Shown: piece by piece, positions 50,481-62,678 of the stretch
How positions within the stretch are numbered: position 1 is the first letter of the stretch
Layout of the letters: every line of letters starts with the position of its first letter
From: Pseudisothecium myosuroides
Taxonomy: Eukaryota > Streptophyta > Bryopsida > Hypnales > Lembophyllaceae
Assembly (NCBI GenBank): GCA_951799445.1
Contig: OX637293.1
Coordinates: 868,001-932,000, forward strand
Direction: 5' to 3'
Length of the DNA: 64,000 nucleotides
Made by a program: the position numbers and the translations under genes
The notes under the pieces: generated by a model
Databases searched by the model: none
The model's input: only the letters and a program-made list of their open reading frames with translations
Told to the model about the DNA's origin: nothing

Positions 50481-53339
50481 TGTGTGTTACACTATAACCA
50501 GTCAAGATTTCTTATGGCATTATTTTATTGTCTTTTCATCTTCTCTAACATTCCACCGGTTGCCTCAATCATGTCTTGGCCAAAATTTCTTGACTGACGT
50601 GTACTTCTCTACCATAGTGTAAAGGTATCCGCACACAAGACAAGCACTTTTTTTCAAACAAGCAATTTTGAACACAATTCTAGAAAATATCATATTGCAA
50701 TTTTAGCAAAAAAAAAACGTGAATGTAATTGGTTTGAGAATTTTTAGAGTTTGTGTAAATTTTCAAAGTTGTGTTCATAGGAAAACCTACTATTGACACT
50801 AGACTACCCTTAATCATACATCCTTGAATTATAAAATGCTTCAACTCTCATTGGTTGCTTTAAATAACTTTTCAACTTCCATTGGTTCCTTTCCAAAATT
50901 AGTGTTGAATTTCATCAAATGCTTTGTCATATTTGGATCAATGAGAGGTTGAGAACTCTATTCTAGCTAGTGGCCTAACAAGTATTGTTGAAATGGTTGA
51001 AGTTACAACCACTTCAGGTCATGGCACTAGGAGAATGGTGTTGCTTTTCAATGCACATTGTACTTACACAATGACAAAAAGTATACCAATAATGATATAT
51101 AGGGTTAACAATACTAATTAAGAACTCTAACACTAAATGTCAACAACACTATTAGTGTTACCAACATTAATTATAAACTCTAATACTATAGTAAATGTCA
51201 ACATAAAACATTATTTGTCAACTATTGTAGTTTTCAATAGTACCAATGTGCCTAGTGCCGTTGCCACATTATAATAAAATAAAATAAAAGTAATTTTTTA
51301 ATTTTTTAATTCATAAAATTTTGAAATTAAATAACTTTTACATTGTAGATCCAAAGGCCACAAAATAAAGTCCATGTACCCTTCCTCGCTAAGAGCTTTT
51401 CTGGTAGTATTGAAAATGCAACCCCATAGATGCCCAAATCCAAAGATTTTACCATATCAAACAAACAAAATAAACAAACAACCTAATTTAAGGTATAGAT
51501 TGATAAGTTGTGCACTTGATGTCAAGAATACCACTAAAATTACCAACACTAAATGTCAACAAAATAAAAATTAGAATGAGTCAAGTAATACAATAAGTAA
51601 CATTGAATGAAACATAATACTAAACATCATTTTTGGTGTAATGGGTTGCTTGAAACCTCTCTGTACTTGCATTGGTAAAAAGCCATATAATCCAAAAATT
51701 CTCATACATTGCTACACCAAAATAGTTATTTAGTGTGATCTAAACTATTTATCACAATGACATACTATTCAACATCCGTTGTAGTGGTGGCCTTGTAGCA
51801 TTTGTGGTTTACAAGAATGGTATTGTTCAATTGGTCATATTAATTTTCATACTATCCAATTACTCATCTATACTAAAATAAACATTTTAGTGTAGTGAGA
51901 AGCAATGCCTTTGCTCCACCAATGATACATTAGTGGGCTTCAAATTACACTAGTTAGAATCACTTCATTAGTAGAAACGTGGTCCTCATAAACTAAGCTT
52001 TAAGACCTACACTTGCAATAGTCAAACTTGTCATTTTTATGACTATTTAGATCAAGTGAAGGTCTTAAAGCTTAGGGGCATTTTGTACTAGTACATTCCA
52101 AGTGACTTTATTAGGCCTTTGTGTTGTGGCCATGTTAGAAAATATTGTGATTGTTTTAGGTGAGTAAGATGGCCATTATGAATACAATTTTTGTTGGTTT
52201 TGGAATAGTCTAGAGACTCCTTTGGACCAACTGGCAACACACTTCAAAAATTTATAACAAAATCATAGTTTGTCAAACAAATAAAATTTCAATTGCTCTC
52301 CCCATTTTTCACATTTGTCTTTACATGGAAAAAATTCAAAAAAATTCAATCAATAGACACAACAAATTGAATGCAATAGTTATGTAATGGATATCAATAG
52401 CTCCTCAATCTGGGGCAAACAAATCCTTTACATACCTTCTATTGTAGTATATACCACAGAGTTATGAAAATTTGTCAATTTCATTTGTCACACGGTGATC
52501 ACGTTTTCATCCATATTTCCATCCATGTTTCCTTTCATGTTTTGGAGTCAAAAGAAGAAGGCTGTTGCTACAAAGTTTGATGTTGCAAAATTTGCAACGG
52601 GACAACTAGTATCTCTCTTTATATAGTAGGATCCAAAAATAATTCAAATTTTTGTTGTGGCCAGGCTTTGTTGATCACCATGATGTATAAAATATTGTAT
52701 ACTAAGGTAAAGAGTTGTATTGTAGAGATGCATAAACCAGGGTGGAATGCAAGAACATTGGAGTAGTCTTGAATGTTCCATGCTTGACCATTTCTACTAT
52801 TTTGACAAATTAGAAGGTCCGTGGAAGTATAGAGTCTTTGAAAAATCAATGTGGTAGGCATCAAAAAATGTTTCATCATGGTACTAGGCCCAATACTAGG
52901 ATGTTATTGCATTTTGTTAGAGATTATAGAAAACAACCACTATTGGAAATATCAAGCCACTAGAGCATATGTTGTAATACAACATAGTTGTACCTACGTG
53001 AGATAGACTTCAGAAATTGTATTGCACCAAAAAAGCCCTATCTTAATGACAAGTATAAAATAGATAGACTTGCATTTATTTGAGCTCATAGAAGTTGGAA
53101 TTTGGAAGAATATTGCAATGTGATTTAGCAAAAAAAATCAAGATAATATGATTTTTCCATCCAGAATTCTAAAAATATCAACACCTAATAGAAAAAATAT
53201 TTATTCATGCATAAAAATTATCAAAATTTAATCTTACAAAGACAAAAGGCTAGATTCATCTTGATGGTAGTGCTTTGATTTGAAGGTCATTGTCAAGGGT
53301 ATTTTGGGTGTAATAAAAGAAAACAACTATTTAGAAAGT
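50481..53339. other. AT-rich intergenic DNA with a short internal duplication
   Basis: 51108-51206 contains two copies of a unit of about 62 bp around AACTCTAACACTAAATGTCAAC. A block at 52240-52340 (TTTCAATTGCTCTCCCCATT, then CACATTTGTCTTTACATGG) recurs at 54510-54630. No gene seen. Confidence 0.5.
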
Positions 53340-53484
53340 CCTCATTAAGGCCAGGAAGGCATGACACGTTCTCATTATTTTCCAATAAGTCTTAAGAATC
53401 GTGTTCTCATTAAAAAAAATTAAAAAAAACAAAGAGCAAAAAGGCTAAAGAAGAGTGCAAAATATGATTGTCAAATCTCATTCA
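53340..53484. repeat. Dispersed repeat D, partial copy
   Basis: GGCCAGGAAGGC, TTCTCATTA, CAAAAAGGCTAAAGAAGAG and TGTCAAATCTCATTCA correspond in order to 54335-54465 and to 57706-57810. Confidence 0.65.
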
Positions 53485-54062
53485 TTCAAATTTTAGTTTT
53501 CAAAAACCACAACTCCATTTTTAACAAAAAATTAATTTAATTTTCAAGATTTTACATGATAACTCTGTCATTGAAAAACATTGGTGATATATTTTTAAAA
53601 TTTGATTGCGGAGGTATCGTGTAGAAAACCTTTATAGACACATCTTTTTTCAAGAACCATCTCCAAAAAAGTTTCACAATTCCTTCTATAGAGATTTCAA
53701 TATTGGCGTAAAAATGCCCTAATTTTGGAATATAGATATCTCTTTCTTATTTGCCATTCGCATTGTAACTAGTTTCGTATATTTGAGCCTGATGGTACAA
53801 GAAAGAGATATCTATTTTCCAAAATTAGGGCATTGAGATGCCAACATTGAAATCTTTGTAGAGAGAATTGTGAAACTTTTTGGGAGATGCTTCTCAAGGG
53901 AAAGATGTACTTATGGATGTTTCCTACATATCTCCACTATTGAATTAAAAAAAATTCATCATCAAAGCAATGTTTCTCAATGAATTTATCATGTAAAACC
54001 ATGAAAATTAAATTATACTAAAAAATTCACCAAAAATGGAGTCATGGATTTTTAAAACTGAA
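53485..54062. repeat. Long inverted repeat (foldback), about 578 bp with arms near 270 bp
   Basis: The best-matched core pairs 53665-53755 with 53806-53896: ATGCCCTAATTTTGGAA pairs with TTCCAAAATTAGGGCAT, and GATATCTCTTTCTTAT faces AAGAAAGAGATATCT, around a loop of about 50 bases. Outward the arms continue imperfectly through a TTTTACATGATAA block and an ACTCCATTTTT block. It has no coding potential. A transcript would fold into a very long hairpin. Confidence 0.85.
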
Positions 54063-54199
54063 ATTTGGCATTCTTGATTGGGATTGGGTTAGATATGAAT
54101 GTCGATTGTGCAAAACAAAAAACGTCAAGTCCTATACTACATTACGCAAAAAACTGAATGGTCTAAATTGCCATCACATATTTTTTTGACACCCCACCA

Positions 54200-54480
54200 T
54201 CGTATTGTACACTACTGTAGCTTGCTTGGTGGTACGTCTTGATATTGAAATTTAACTTTGTCGGAGATGAAGTGCGGTCCTCAGTAGCCTGTACCGACTC
54301 CCCATAATCACGGTACAGACAAGTCAGCTAGCATCAGGCCAGGAGGGCCCGACTCGTTCTCTTTAATTACCAAAAATTCTCAAGAAACGCGTTTTCTGTA
54401 ACAAAGAGGCTAAAGAAGGGCTCGGAAGATGACTGCCACATCTCATTCAGTTCATATTGGAGTTTTGCTGTCCATGGCCA
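54200..54480. repeat. Direct repeat D, copy on the 3' side of the DUF247 gene
   Basis: It shares with 57595-57830 TTGATATTGAAATTTAACTT or a close form, TTTGTCGGAG.TGAAG, GCGGTCCTC, GTACAGACA, GGCCAGGAGGGCC and a later TCAAGAAACGC block. Confidence 0.8.
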
Positions 54481-54957
54481 TACACACAACAGTCTTATCG
54501 TTTGTTTACGATTGTTTAAAATTCATAACAAATTCATACTTCGTCAAGAACCAAAAAAATTCAAAAACATAAAATTTCAATTCCTCTCCCCATTTCACAC
54601 ATTTGTCCTTATATGGAAAAAGTTAAAATTCCTCAACAGCGCCAATGAGGCAAACCAGTCATTCTGGATATAATAGGCCGGTTTACCTTAGTGCTTTCAA
54701 AAGGAGGAAAAAAAAGCGTGCAGCTCAACAGACTAGAGAATTTTATCACCCAAGGAGGTGGGCAAGAAGAGGACGGCTAAACAGCTAGAATCTATATAAA
54801 TATATGAGGCCACTTACTGAATGGTGATAGGATCCCTCACTACCACCAATCAAATTAACTTGAACAATAGCTAGGTCATGGTTGCTTTGATGTTCTCTTT
54901 ACCAATTTCTACTGGCGACAAAGTCCACTCGTTGCAGCCTGCAAGCCTGGAAATCAA
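54481..54957. other. 3' flank of the DUF247 gene
   Basis: 54510-54630 repeats the block at 52240-52340. No poly(A) site could be placed. Confidence 0.45.
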
Positions 54958-56481
54958 TCAGCCGTGACGACTCTTCTCCTTGGGTGGAAATGCTGTAAGC
55001 CAAGTCTGTGTGGCAGTAAGAAACAACAACAGGATAGCCGCCAGCACGCTCACCAAAGTCCAGGGCTTCGCCAAGAACAGAATCCAACATTCCCGTCTCC
55101 ATTTCTTTAATGGTGCTCTACGGTGTTGGTGAATGCGGCGATAACATTCCACCCACGTCCTCGAAGGTATCGAGGAAGAGACTCCCTTCAGAGTGCGATC
55201 CCACATGCCTGGAATGGTATCCCTACTTGTTATATGATAACTAGTTACTCCTTGTTCGCTCAAAATCTGCTGGTCCGAGTTGTTGATGCTCAAGGTGGCC
55301 ATGCACCAGAGATAGCACCTCAAATCCAAGCATTGCACTCCGTAGAACAAATGCTCATGAAGCGCCAGGTTGTGAAAAGCCGCCTCACTATAATCGTACA
55401 ACTTGACTTGGGGTAAATGGAATACTGCATTTCTCAGGTACCCTCGACCACTGAATCTGATATTCTTCAAAGTGGGGACCGTGCCCATGACACGGATGCC
55501 AATTTCCTGTAGTCGCGTGGCAGAGGGTAGGCTCTCCAAAACTGGGTGGGAAGAATGATCATGATCGGGTTCATCTTTGAAAGGTAAAGTGTGACCACAA
55601 ATCACTCTGTATAGACAATCCAAAAGATGTTGACAGTTTATTAGAGACTTCTCTATGGGTTCGACAGGATATGTCGAAATCAAGTGTTGGTGCATTCGTC
55701 GATCGCTACTCTGCAAGTCGTTCATTTCTTGCGAAGAGAATGAGCCTCTCAAGCACCTCAGTGGATTGCCGTCTTGGGAGGTTTCTGGGTAGGTGAAAGG
55801 GCTAAAGCGAAGAACAAAAGTATTCACAATCATCTCCAGTTCTTCCTCCACCTTCGACTCCAAGACGTGGCAAGTGGGGTCTGACACTTTTCTCAATTCT
55901 GTTTCGTCATCGACCTCACAGAGTTGTCGGATCACAGACTGGAGTAGATACATGGGCAGTTGATTGTCGATGAGAAAGAAATCGGTCCTATCTATCTGAG
56001 GAAGCATTTCTTTGAAACCTCCAGTCAAGGCTTCAAACTCTTTCAAAAAATAGCGGTTTCCTTGAACAAACTTGAAGAGAACAACGAGAAAAAGGGCGTC
56101 CAAGGCCAACAAGTGCTCAATTTCCTCATCCTGAAAGCGAGCAGAACTGGCTGCATAAGCTCGTCTAGCTATGTTTACATCTCCAACAACGGCATGTGCA
56201 AATTGATCCCATGAACTATTTCTCTTTACGAGCCTGGAATGCAAGATCCGAGCTATATCTATTTTGAAGACCTCTGTTAAAGAGTTCGTCAAGGTGCGAT
56301 GGTGAAGACCAAACTCCAACCCCATGTTTTGAAAACTAGCTAGAGACTTGGTTCGCAATCGCGCTGGTACCTCAAAGACCGTCCATTCCGGTATATCTAC
56401 TACGAGAGCTCCTTGTTGTTTTTCATGTTTAAGCTGCCGAGCCATCTCTATTACATTCTCCGCTATTACATTCTCCGCCAT
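54958..56481 (-). CDS. DUF247 family membrane protein (507 aa, single exon)
   Basis: A plant-specific DUF247 protein, expected to sit in the plasma membrane. Molecular function is unknown for most members; in grasses two DUF247 genes act at self-incompatibility loci. What is seen: about 500 residues in one uninterrupted exon, the usual form of the family; the LLALDALFLVVLFKF segment (about 124-138) and DFFLIDNQLPMYLLQ (about 167-181), both signature blocks; and a single C-terminal membrane span PWTLVSVLAAILLLFLTATQ (about 473-492) followed by a short basic tail ending KEKSRHG. I chose the Met at 56481 because ACCATGGC surrounds it and the following MAENVIAENVIEMARQL suits a cytosolic start; the ORF also opens at 56535, adding 18 residues. 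The frame has no stop or shift and all family blocks are present, so it looks functional. Direct repeats lie on both sides. Confidence 0.93.
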   Translation of the reverse strand: MAENVIAENVIEMARQLKHEKQQGALVVDIPEWTVFEVPARLRTKSLASFQNMGLEFGLHHRTLTNSLTEVFKIDIARILHSRLVKRNSSWDQFAHAVVGDVNIARRAYAASSARFQDEEIEHLLALDALFLVVLFKFVQGNRYFLKEFEALTGGFKEMLPQIDRTDFFLIDNQLPMYLLQSVIRQLCEVDDETELRKVSDPTCHVLESKVEEELEMIVNTFVLRFSPFTYPETSQDGNPLRCLRGSFSSQEMNDLQSSDRRMHQHLISTYPVEPIEKSLINCQHLLDCLYRVICGHTLPFKDEPDHDHSSHPVLESLPSATRLQEIGIRVMGTVPTLKNIRFSGRGYLRNAVFHLPQVKLYDYSEAAFHNLALHEHLFYGVQCLDLRCYLWCMATLSINNSDQQILSEQGVTSYHITSRDTIPGMWDRTLKGVSSSIPSRTWVECYRRIHQHRRAPLKKWRRECWILFLAKPWTLVSVLAAILLLFLTATQTWLTAFPPKEKSRHG

Positions 56482-57594
56482 GGTGAATAAAAATAGCCTC
56501 ACGTACTCAAAACTATCTCTGCAATGGGCGCTCACTGCTCATGGAGCATTGATCGAGAACAAACAGTGAAGCGAGATGTGGAAAACGAGAATTCCCCATA
56601 CAAGCACTGATAGAGCAGTGGACACCACCATCCACGCATGAACCACACAAGACAAGCAAGGAAACAGGCGGTTACACTTTACATTTGGAACCAACCTAAG
56701 GAAATGAGAAACGAGAAATTCTGAACACTCTTGCAGCTGGTAGAGAGCTTGGAATCGGTCTCAGTCACGAGCTTTACAGTCGAGTCCAGTTCCGAGAGAG
56801 TGGGAAATGACCCTAGCTAGCTGGCTCTTCCCCAGCATGACTATCTCGGGCGTAGGATACTACTGTCTGTATGAGCATCTGCAGTTCTGCACTGTGACAC
56901 GGAACAGTTCACCGGAATACATTTGGCCGAGGCTGGGCCGTTTTTGTCACCACATCGTGAGCTCGCCTACGGAACAGAGAAGCCCGGCCTTGCCAAATGC
57001 ATTTCAGTCTTCCGACGTGGTCGCTCAAAGTTTCAACACGCCCTTCTTTCAAACTGATTCTGAGCGAAAGCTACATTAATTGACAAGACAACAGAGGACT
57101 ACAACAAGCTCCCAAACAGAGAAAAGAGAAACAGTACAGTAGTGGGGAAGGAGCTGGCTCCAAAAGATGCGAATTTTCAGGGATTTTTTTTGGCATTCCG
57201 AGTCACAGACTCACAGTGGGGGCCGATTAGCTTTGTGTGGCAAATGGTCAAGTCCCTGCCCCTCCAAGCAAATTCCGTCCTTGTCATTTTCAGTTCTACA
57301 GACATATGATTACTTTTATCTAACCGGGCATTGGATACCGCAATGTTCAGGGAGAACCGTCTGTTCGTTCGTTATTAGCCGGTGAAATCGGGATTAAATG
57401 GTTCAAATTTTTTATAAAATTTATAAAATTTCTATTTGGAGCAAAAATAGAGCAAAAATAGGACTCGGTATTTGAAAAAACGGTTCGGTATGGGAATCAA
57501 AGGAAAATAGCTGGTAACTTAAAACTCAAAAAATATCCCGAATATAACATAAGTGACTCGGCACGTACAGAGAAGGTATGACTACCCCTATTGT
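56482..57594. other. Upstream flank of the DUF247 gene
   Basis: Relatively GC-balanced. ORFs at 56807-57079 and 57167-57385 (+) have no domain. No clear TATA box was placed on the minus strand. Confidence 0.4.
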
Positions 57595-57830
57595 CTGTAC
57601 AATGTCTTGCTTGTTGGTCACGTTGTTATTTAATATTGAAATTTAATTTTGTCGGAGCTGAAGCGCGGTCCTCTGTAAAAATCACTGTACAGACAGGCTG
57701 GCTAGCAGGAGACCAGGAGGGCCAGACGCGTTCTCAGTAGCAAAGAGGCTCAAGAAACGCATTCTCTGTTGCGAAGAGGGCTCGCAGGATGACCGTCACA
57801 GCGCAACTCAACTGGAGTTCTGTTATCCAT
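57595..57830. repeat. Direct repeat D, copy on the 5' side of the DUF247 gene
   Basis: Same order of blocks as 54200-54480, in the same orientation: AATATTGAAATTTAATTTTG, GCGCGGTCCTCTGTA, GACCAGGAGGGCCAGACGCG, AAAGAGGCTCAAGAAACGC and TGGAGTTCTGTTATCC. Confidence 0.8.
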
Positions 57831-58414
57831 GTTGCAAAGAGCTAGGACTCGCAAGGATGTGCAGAAGACGTTACAGTATCTTTTGATTGCCTCTGTCTTG
57901 ACACTGTCCCCGCACACACAGGCCGCAGTGATCTAGCTGGGGTTCTCGCCTAGCCTTCGGATTAATTCTACGTGGTGAGCTTTCTAAGTTAGTCTAATTG
58001 CGACTCTTGAATGAAGATGTCAGACTTTGAATTGCATGCTCGTTGACGCTTCAATCTCCATGCGATATACTTTGCTTCCTGTGAATTGCTTCGATTGATC
58101 AGTTGAATGTAATTATCTAGAAAATATTTATTTTCTCACTGTATGGTCAGTTTGGTTTGTTGACAACTGAAGTCCAGTTGACAGAAACTCGCGTATACTA
58201 ACGTAAATTTCTAAGCATGCACTTGGTTGATCTTGTGAAGTGCAGGAACGGCGATCTTGCTGTGGGTGGGGCGTTTGAATTTGATGTTATGGGTGACGGG
58301 GGATTCGGTTTCTGGAATCCACCTGGCAGTCATATCATTTGCAGTTCTCGGCACTACAAAGAACCGGAGAAAAATGGAGGAGTCCGGAGGAAACGGCTGC
58401 CATTATGTTTAATT
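57831..58414. other. Intergenic DNA
   Basis: ORFs of 62-82 codons with no domain; nothing else recognised. Confidence 0.45.
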
Positions 58415-58571
58415 ATCCCGATTCTAGCGTCAAAAATTGTGACATGTTTCTCTTCAAAGGAGTAGTTTCAATTTCAGGTCGCGAAGTAGGAAAGATATGG
58501 AATTATGGTTCAGGCCGCGCATCCTGAAAGGTGCCAAAGTAGTGGAATTCCGCCAATTTAACGAAATTGAC
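58415..58571 (-). mobile_element. Family G-type MITE, diverged
   Basis: The right end, reversed, reads GTCAATTTCGTTAAATTGGC, then GGAATTCCACTACTTTGGCACC, matching the end of the copy at 761. The left part AAAATTGTGACATG matches the interior of the intronic copies. Confidence 0.6.
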
Positions 58572-59490
58572 GTGATGCCAGGGACGAATTAGGCTATTAA
58601 CATGTTAGTTCGAGGAGCTGGTATGTAGGCTATATGTCGACGAGCTATGAATGCATGCACAAAGGTATAGTAGTACACACCATGTTGCAAATTTTGCTAC
58701 ATCAACAATGGGTGAACTTCTTTGACTTCAAAACATGGATGGAAACGTTTGCATCCGTGTGACGGATGAAATTTTGACAGATTTTCATGACTCTGGTATA
58801 TACTGTAGTAAAAGATATGTACAGAGAAGATATGTACAGAGTTGTCTGCTCCGGATCAAGGAGCTGTCGATATCAAATACATCCAGTAAGGTAGGAGGCT
58901 GTAAAACAGAGCGGGCATTAAGAATGGACCCTATAAATGGCTGTGAAATGGACATGAGTTGGTTCTGAAATTGACTACTATAGTCATTGAATGAATCAAG
59001 GAAAAAAAAACATTATTAATTGCAAGAGCTAATCATTCTCTTTGCTTTCCCCATTTTTATTTTGAATTGCAAGTGAACTGTTTATGAAAGACCTAGGGTC
59101 ACAAATAGGGACCTACGACCCAACTCGTTTGAAAATTCATAAGTAATTCAAAAATGCTCAGAAAAATACGAAACCACTTGGGTTAAATTCCTCATCGATT
59201 TCTCTTTGTCTGAAAAATGAGCCAAAAATATTCCCATCCAAGGAAATACATGAAAAAGGCAAACCAGCCCTTAGATGCTCCATTTCTGAGCCTCCTACCT
59301 TAATTATTGTGTTGCCGGCCGTGAGGGGCCTCACGAAGTCACGGCCCCTCTCTGTGCTGTGAGGCCCCTCGTGCCTTCCTCCTTCCCTCTTCTGTGTCGA
59401 GTCGCTGTCGTCCGGTCTTTCCCTGCCAGGCCACTTGTGGCTGGCATAACATTCAGTAGCACTCAGCAGGCCTGCCCTCCCTCCAACTGA
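58572..59490. other. Intergenic DNA
   Basis: A minus-strand ORF of 117 codons (59511-59158) has no recognisable domain. Confidence 0.45.
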
Positions 59491-59536
59491 AGAGTGTGGA
59501 ATATTCCACACTCTTTCATCTAGCCGGATGAAAGAG
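59491..59536. repeat. Overlapping perfect palindrome and stem-loop
   Basis: 59491-59514 is a perfect 24-bp palindrome centred on GGAATATTCC. Its last bases also start a 10-bp stem, CTCTTTCATC (59511-59520), which pairs with GATGAAAGAG (59527-59536) around TAGCCG. A second AGAATATTCT follows at 59540-59549. GAA..TTC pairs resemble heat-shock elements. Confidence 0.85.
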
Positions 59537-59549
59537 AGTAGAATATTCT

Positions 59550-61427
59550 ACACCCATCAGTAGCTAAGAGGACACTTGGCTAAATTTGTCAGAGAGTTTA
59601 TGAAAGAGAGGCTCTATTTAGTGCACATAAGTCGATGTGGCGGCTAGCCATGTCAGAAAATTTTATTTTATTTTTTTCATCATGATGAAATTTGTGGATG
59701 ATACCTGAAGAGAGGGAAAGGCAGCATCTCTTCAGGCTACTGAATGTTATGGGCAGGTTTGTATTGTGACTCTCTTTTGCAATGAAACTTTGTTTCATTT
59801 GTTTCAGAAATAAATAAATAAAATAAAATAAAATTATTGCATTTAATTTGTTGCATCTGTCGATTCAATCCAGGTTCAATTCGGCTTGTTATTCATTTGC
59901 AGGCCAACGTACATAACTTAATAATTCTTTTTACTGTAATTACTTTGACAAGACCGTCGATATAAAGCACGTCGTTTTTCAGGACGTTGTTTGATACCCG
60001 TAGTAATTAAGTCTTTTTTCTTTTTTTCACAAATGAAACGGAATTTCATTGAGTCGATGACCCTGACTGTGTTCTGTTCTTCATGAACCCATTTCTGAAA
60101 ATAAAAATATGGTTGAAGAATATGCAAAGCACTACTGATAGCTAGACTCGGACTTCATAGCTCGGGGGGTGCAGTCCATCAAAAAAATAAGGATATAGGT
60201 GCAAACACCAGGTATTTTTAGGGGGGGTATTATTTTTTGTCCATCATTTATTTTGCACTCTTTGATTATATAATTTCCTAATTTTCTCATTAAAAAGGGG
60301 GGCATACATTAGTTGTAATTTCCAAATGCTGTGAATATATCATATGCTATTTTACAATATATATTTTTTTCTATTGCATTTTTTTGGGTTTACACTACAA
60401 TTTTTTTACACTCCCTTTCCCCCCCCCTACTCACTACTTTCTACTGCATTTATTTTATGCAACATTAGTTTTTACACTTCCTATTTTTTTTGCTCTACTC
60501 ACTACTAGTGAATCTGGTGTACAATTTAGAGTTCACAAATACCTCAGCTAAAACACATTCCTTTACCAAACATACATTCATTGCAAAGATGGAATCCAAC
60601 AACATACAAGCTTAATGTGAAATTAGAAGCTAAATGTATGTTCCATCCGACAGACACTAAAAAGCCACCCGGAACAACCTGTCCAATGTTCTCAAATTAA
60701 TCATCTGACCAACCCGCCAACTCACAAGGCAACACTAATTAAAGGCTTCTGTTCCAAAAAATGAATATAAAAGGGGGTATCCTAAGTCCACTTTTCTTCC
60801 TAATGCGCCCTATTATTTCACACCCTAAAGTACTTAGAAGACACCTGATGACATTTTATGTACACTATATTATATAAATTCAATTTATAATTTTTTACCA
60901 TAAAGTTTTTTTAGCACCCTACATTTGTTTGTACCTATATGGCTACTCCCAACGCTTAGTGCACCCCTCAAGCTTCATAGTCACATTTTGTATACAGAGA
61001 ATCATGAATTGCACATTGGTCATTAGTTTATGAAAATTCCATACAAGTGGATGGATCAAAGGAGTCTTGCTCGTAATTTTTGACTTCACACAGCTTGTCA
61101 AGAGTGCCTGTCTGACTGCCTGTTCCAGTAAGGTACCGGAGAAGCACCAGAAAACGACACTTTCGTTGCCCCTCCGAGGGATGATTTTTTTGTTGATGAA
61201 AATGTTAACGCTTTCAGTTAGCGCCTAGATCCTCTCTTGAAAACTTGTTTATACATATATATTATTTATCTCAATTTCATCAAATTCGGCATGTAGGAAG
61301 TGTGGTTTTTTTAAAATCAAGTATTTGTTTGGATGAACGAAAAGTTATGTGGTTTAAAAAGCCCATAGAACCTCTCTGAGGTTTATTGTTCAGGATTGGG
61401 ATTTGCAAAGGAGTCAAGGGAGGAGGT
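59550..61427. other. AT-rich intergenic DNA
   Basis: Nothing recognised beyond T-runs and a C-run near 60420. Confidence 0.5.
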
Positions 61428-61553
61428 CTATAAACCATAAACGTTCTAAATGCATCCTTTATTTAGGAAAGATTGACATGTTTCTTGAAATATCTATGAC
61501 TGTCATTGATGAAGTACGTACGCTTAAAGGGGCAGTTTAGAGACCTTCTACCT
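61428..61553. mobile_element. Short GGTAGGAGGTC-type element, 126 bp
   Basis: The left end GGAGGAGGTCTATAAAC and the reversed right end GGTAGAAGGTCTCTAAAC form an imperfect inverted repeat shared with 28318 and 32283. Confidence 0.65.
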
Positions 61554-61563
61554 TAACCTAATA

Positions 61564-62296
61564 GGGTCATTGCAAGAAAGGGTGTTCAAAAAGCGTAGCG
61601 TTTTCCACAGGACTCATTTTTTCTTTCGGGAAGGCTTTAAAATTAGAAGTTCAATTTTTAAAAAATGTGAAAAATATGTTTAATGTATATACCTTTAAGA
61701 AGAAGGTACCCTAGTTTAGAAAAAGTCTCTAAGTAGGCGAACTAGAAAAACCCTAAATCTCATGAAAATAGGACCGGTCATTGTAATTTCACATTTTAAT
61801 TTGTAAAAAATAGGAAAAGCAATTTTTAAAAAAACTAAAAATTGGCCATTTGGAAAGAGTTCATAGTGATGAGAGTTCACCAAAAAATCAATCTTAAAAC
61901 CATCTTCATTGTTCAGAAACTGCGCACAATGAGAGTGTTGTTTGCACTCATGTGGAAGACACAAAATAATGTATTTTTAGATTTCCTTCGGTAGGAATAT
62001 GATTTCCTACTATGCAAATAGACCATGAAAATTTCAGCTCTAGATCATTAAATTTGGGGACTCCTAACGTAGTAAAAGTCCTAAACCTTACATTGTGACA
62101 TATTAGCAAAAATGATTTTAAATATAAAATGATTTTTTTTAATTTCTAAAAAATAAGGGATCTAATTACCATCAAGTTAAGCACCTCCAATAAAAATTCA
62201 TGTTCATTGGACTTGTGCATCAAAAGTTATAGAAGAAAAAAAAAAGTCACTCCCATTGTGACAGAAAATAGGACCACCCTTTCTTGCAATGATCCC
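61564..62296 (+). mobile_element. 0.73-kb inverted-repeat element H, copy 1
   Basis: It starts GGGTCATTGCAAGAAAGGGT and ends in the complement with one added base. It is colinear with 62679-63417: shared blocks AATAGGAAAAGCAATTTT, AAACCATCTTCA, GGTAGGAA.ATGA, TTTCCTACTATG.AAATAGACC, AATCATTAAATTTGGG or close, and GTGACATATTAG. It is non-coding. Confidence 0.85.
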
Positions 62297-62678
62297 CTAC
62301 TCAACAAGTGAAATTCAACCCATGTTGTTTTATAGTTTTCTCATACTCGCGCAATATTCTATGAATTTTCAAAGTCAAAAGTATAGGGTACCTATTCATG
62401 CCCCTTTGACACATTTTTAATATATCGGTACACCTTCGAAGCATGAAAATGCTCAACTTCCATTGATTGCCTCAAAGAACTCCTCAACTTCCATTTGCTA
62501 CTTTTGAAATCTTATGGCATATTGGATTGAATGGTGGATGACCATTCAAGGCCAAATTGCAGATGGTGAATTGTAGAAAAAAAGGGTTGGTTTTGGTGCC
62601 TCTTACCTTAAGGATGAAGATCCATGATGTCTGAGCCCTAGTACTTTTATATATGTCTTTAACCTAAAGAGCCTCCAA

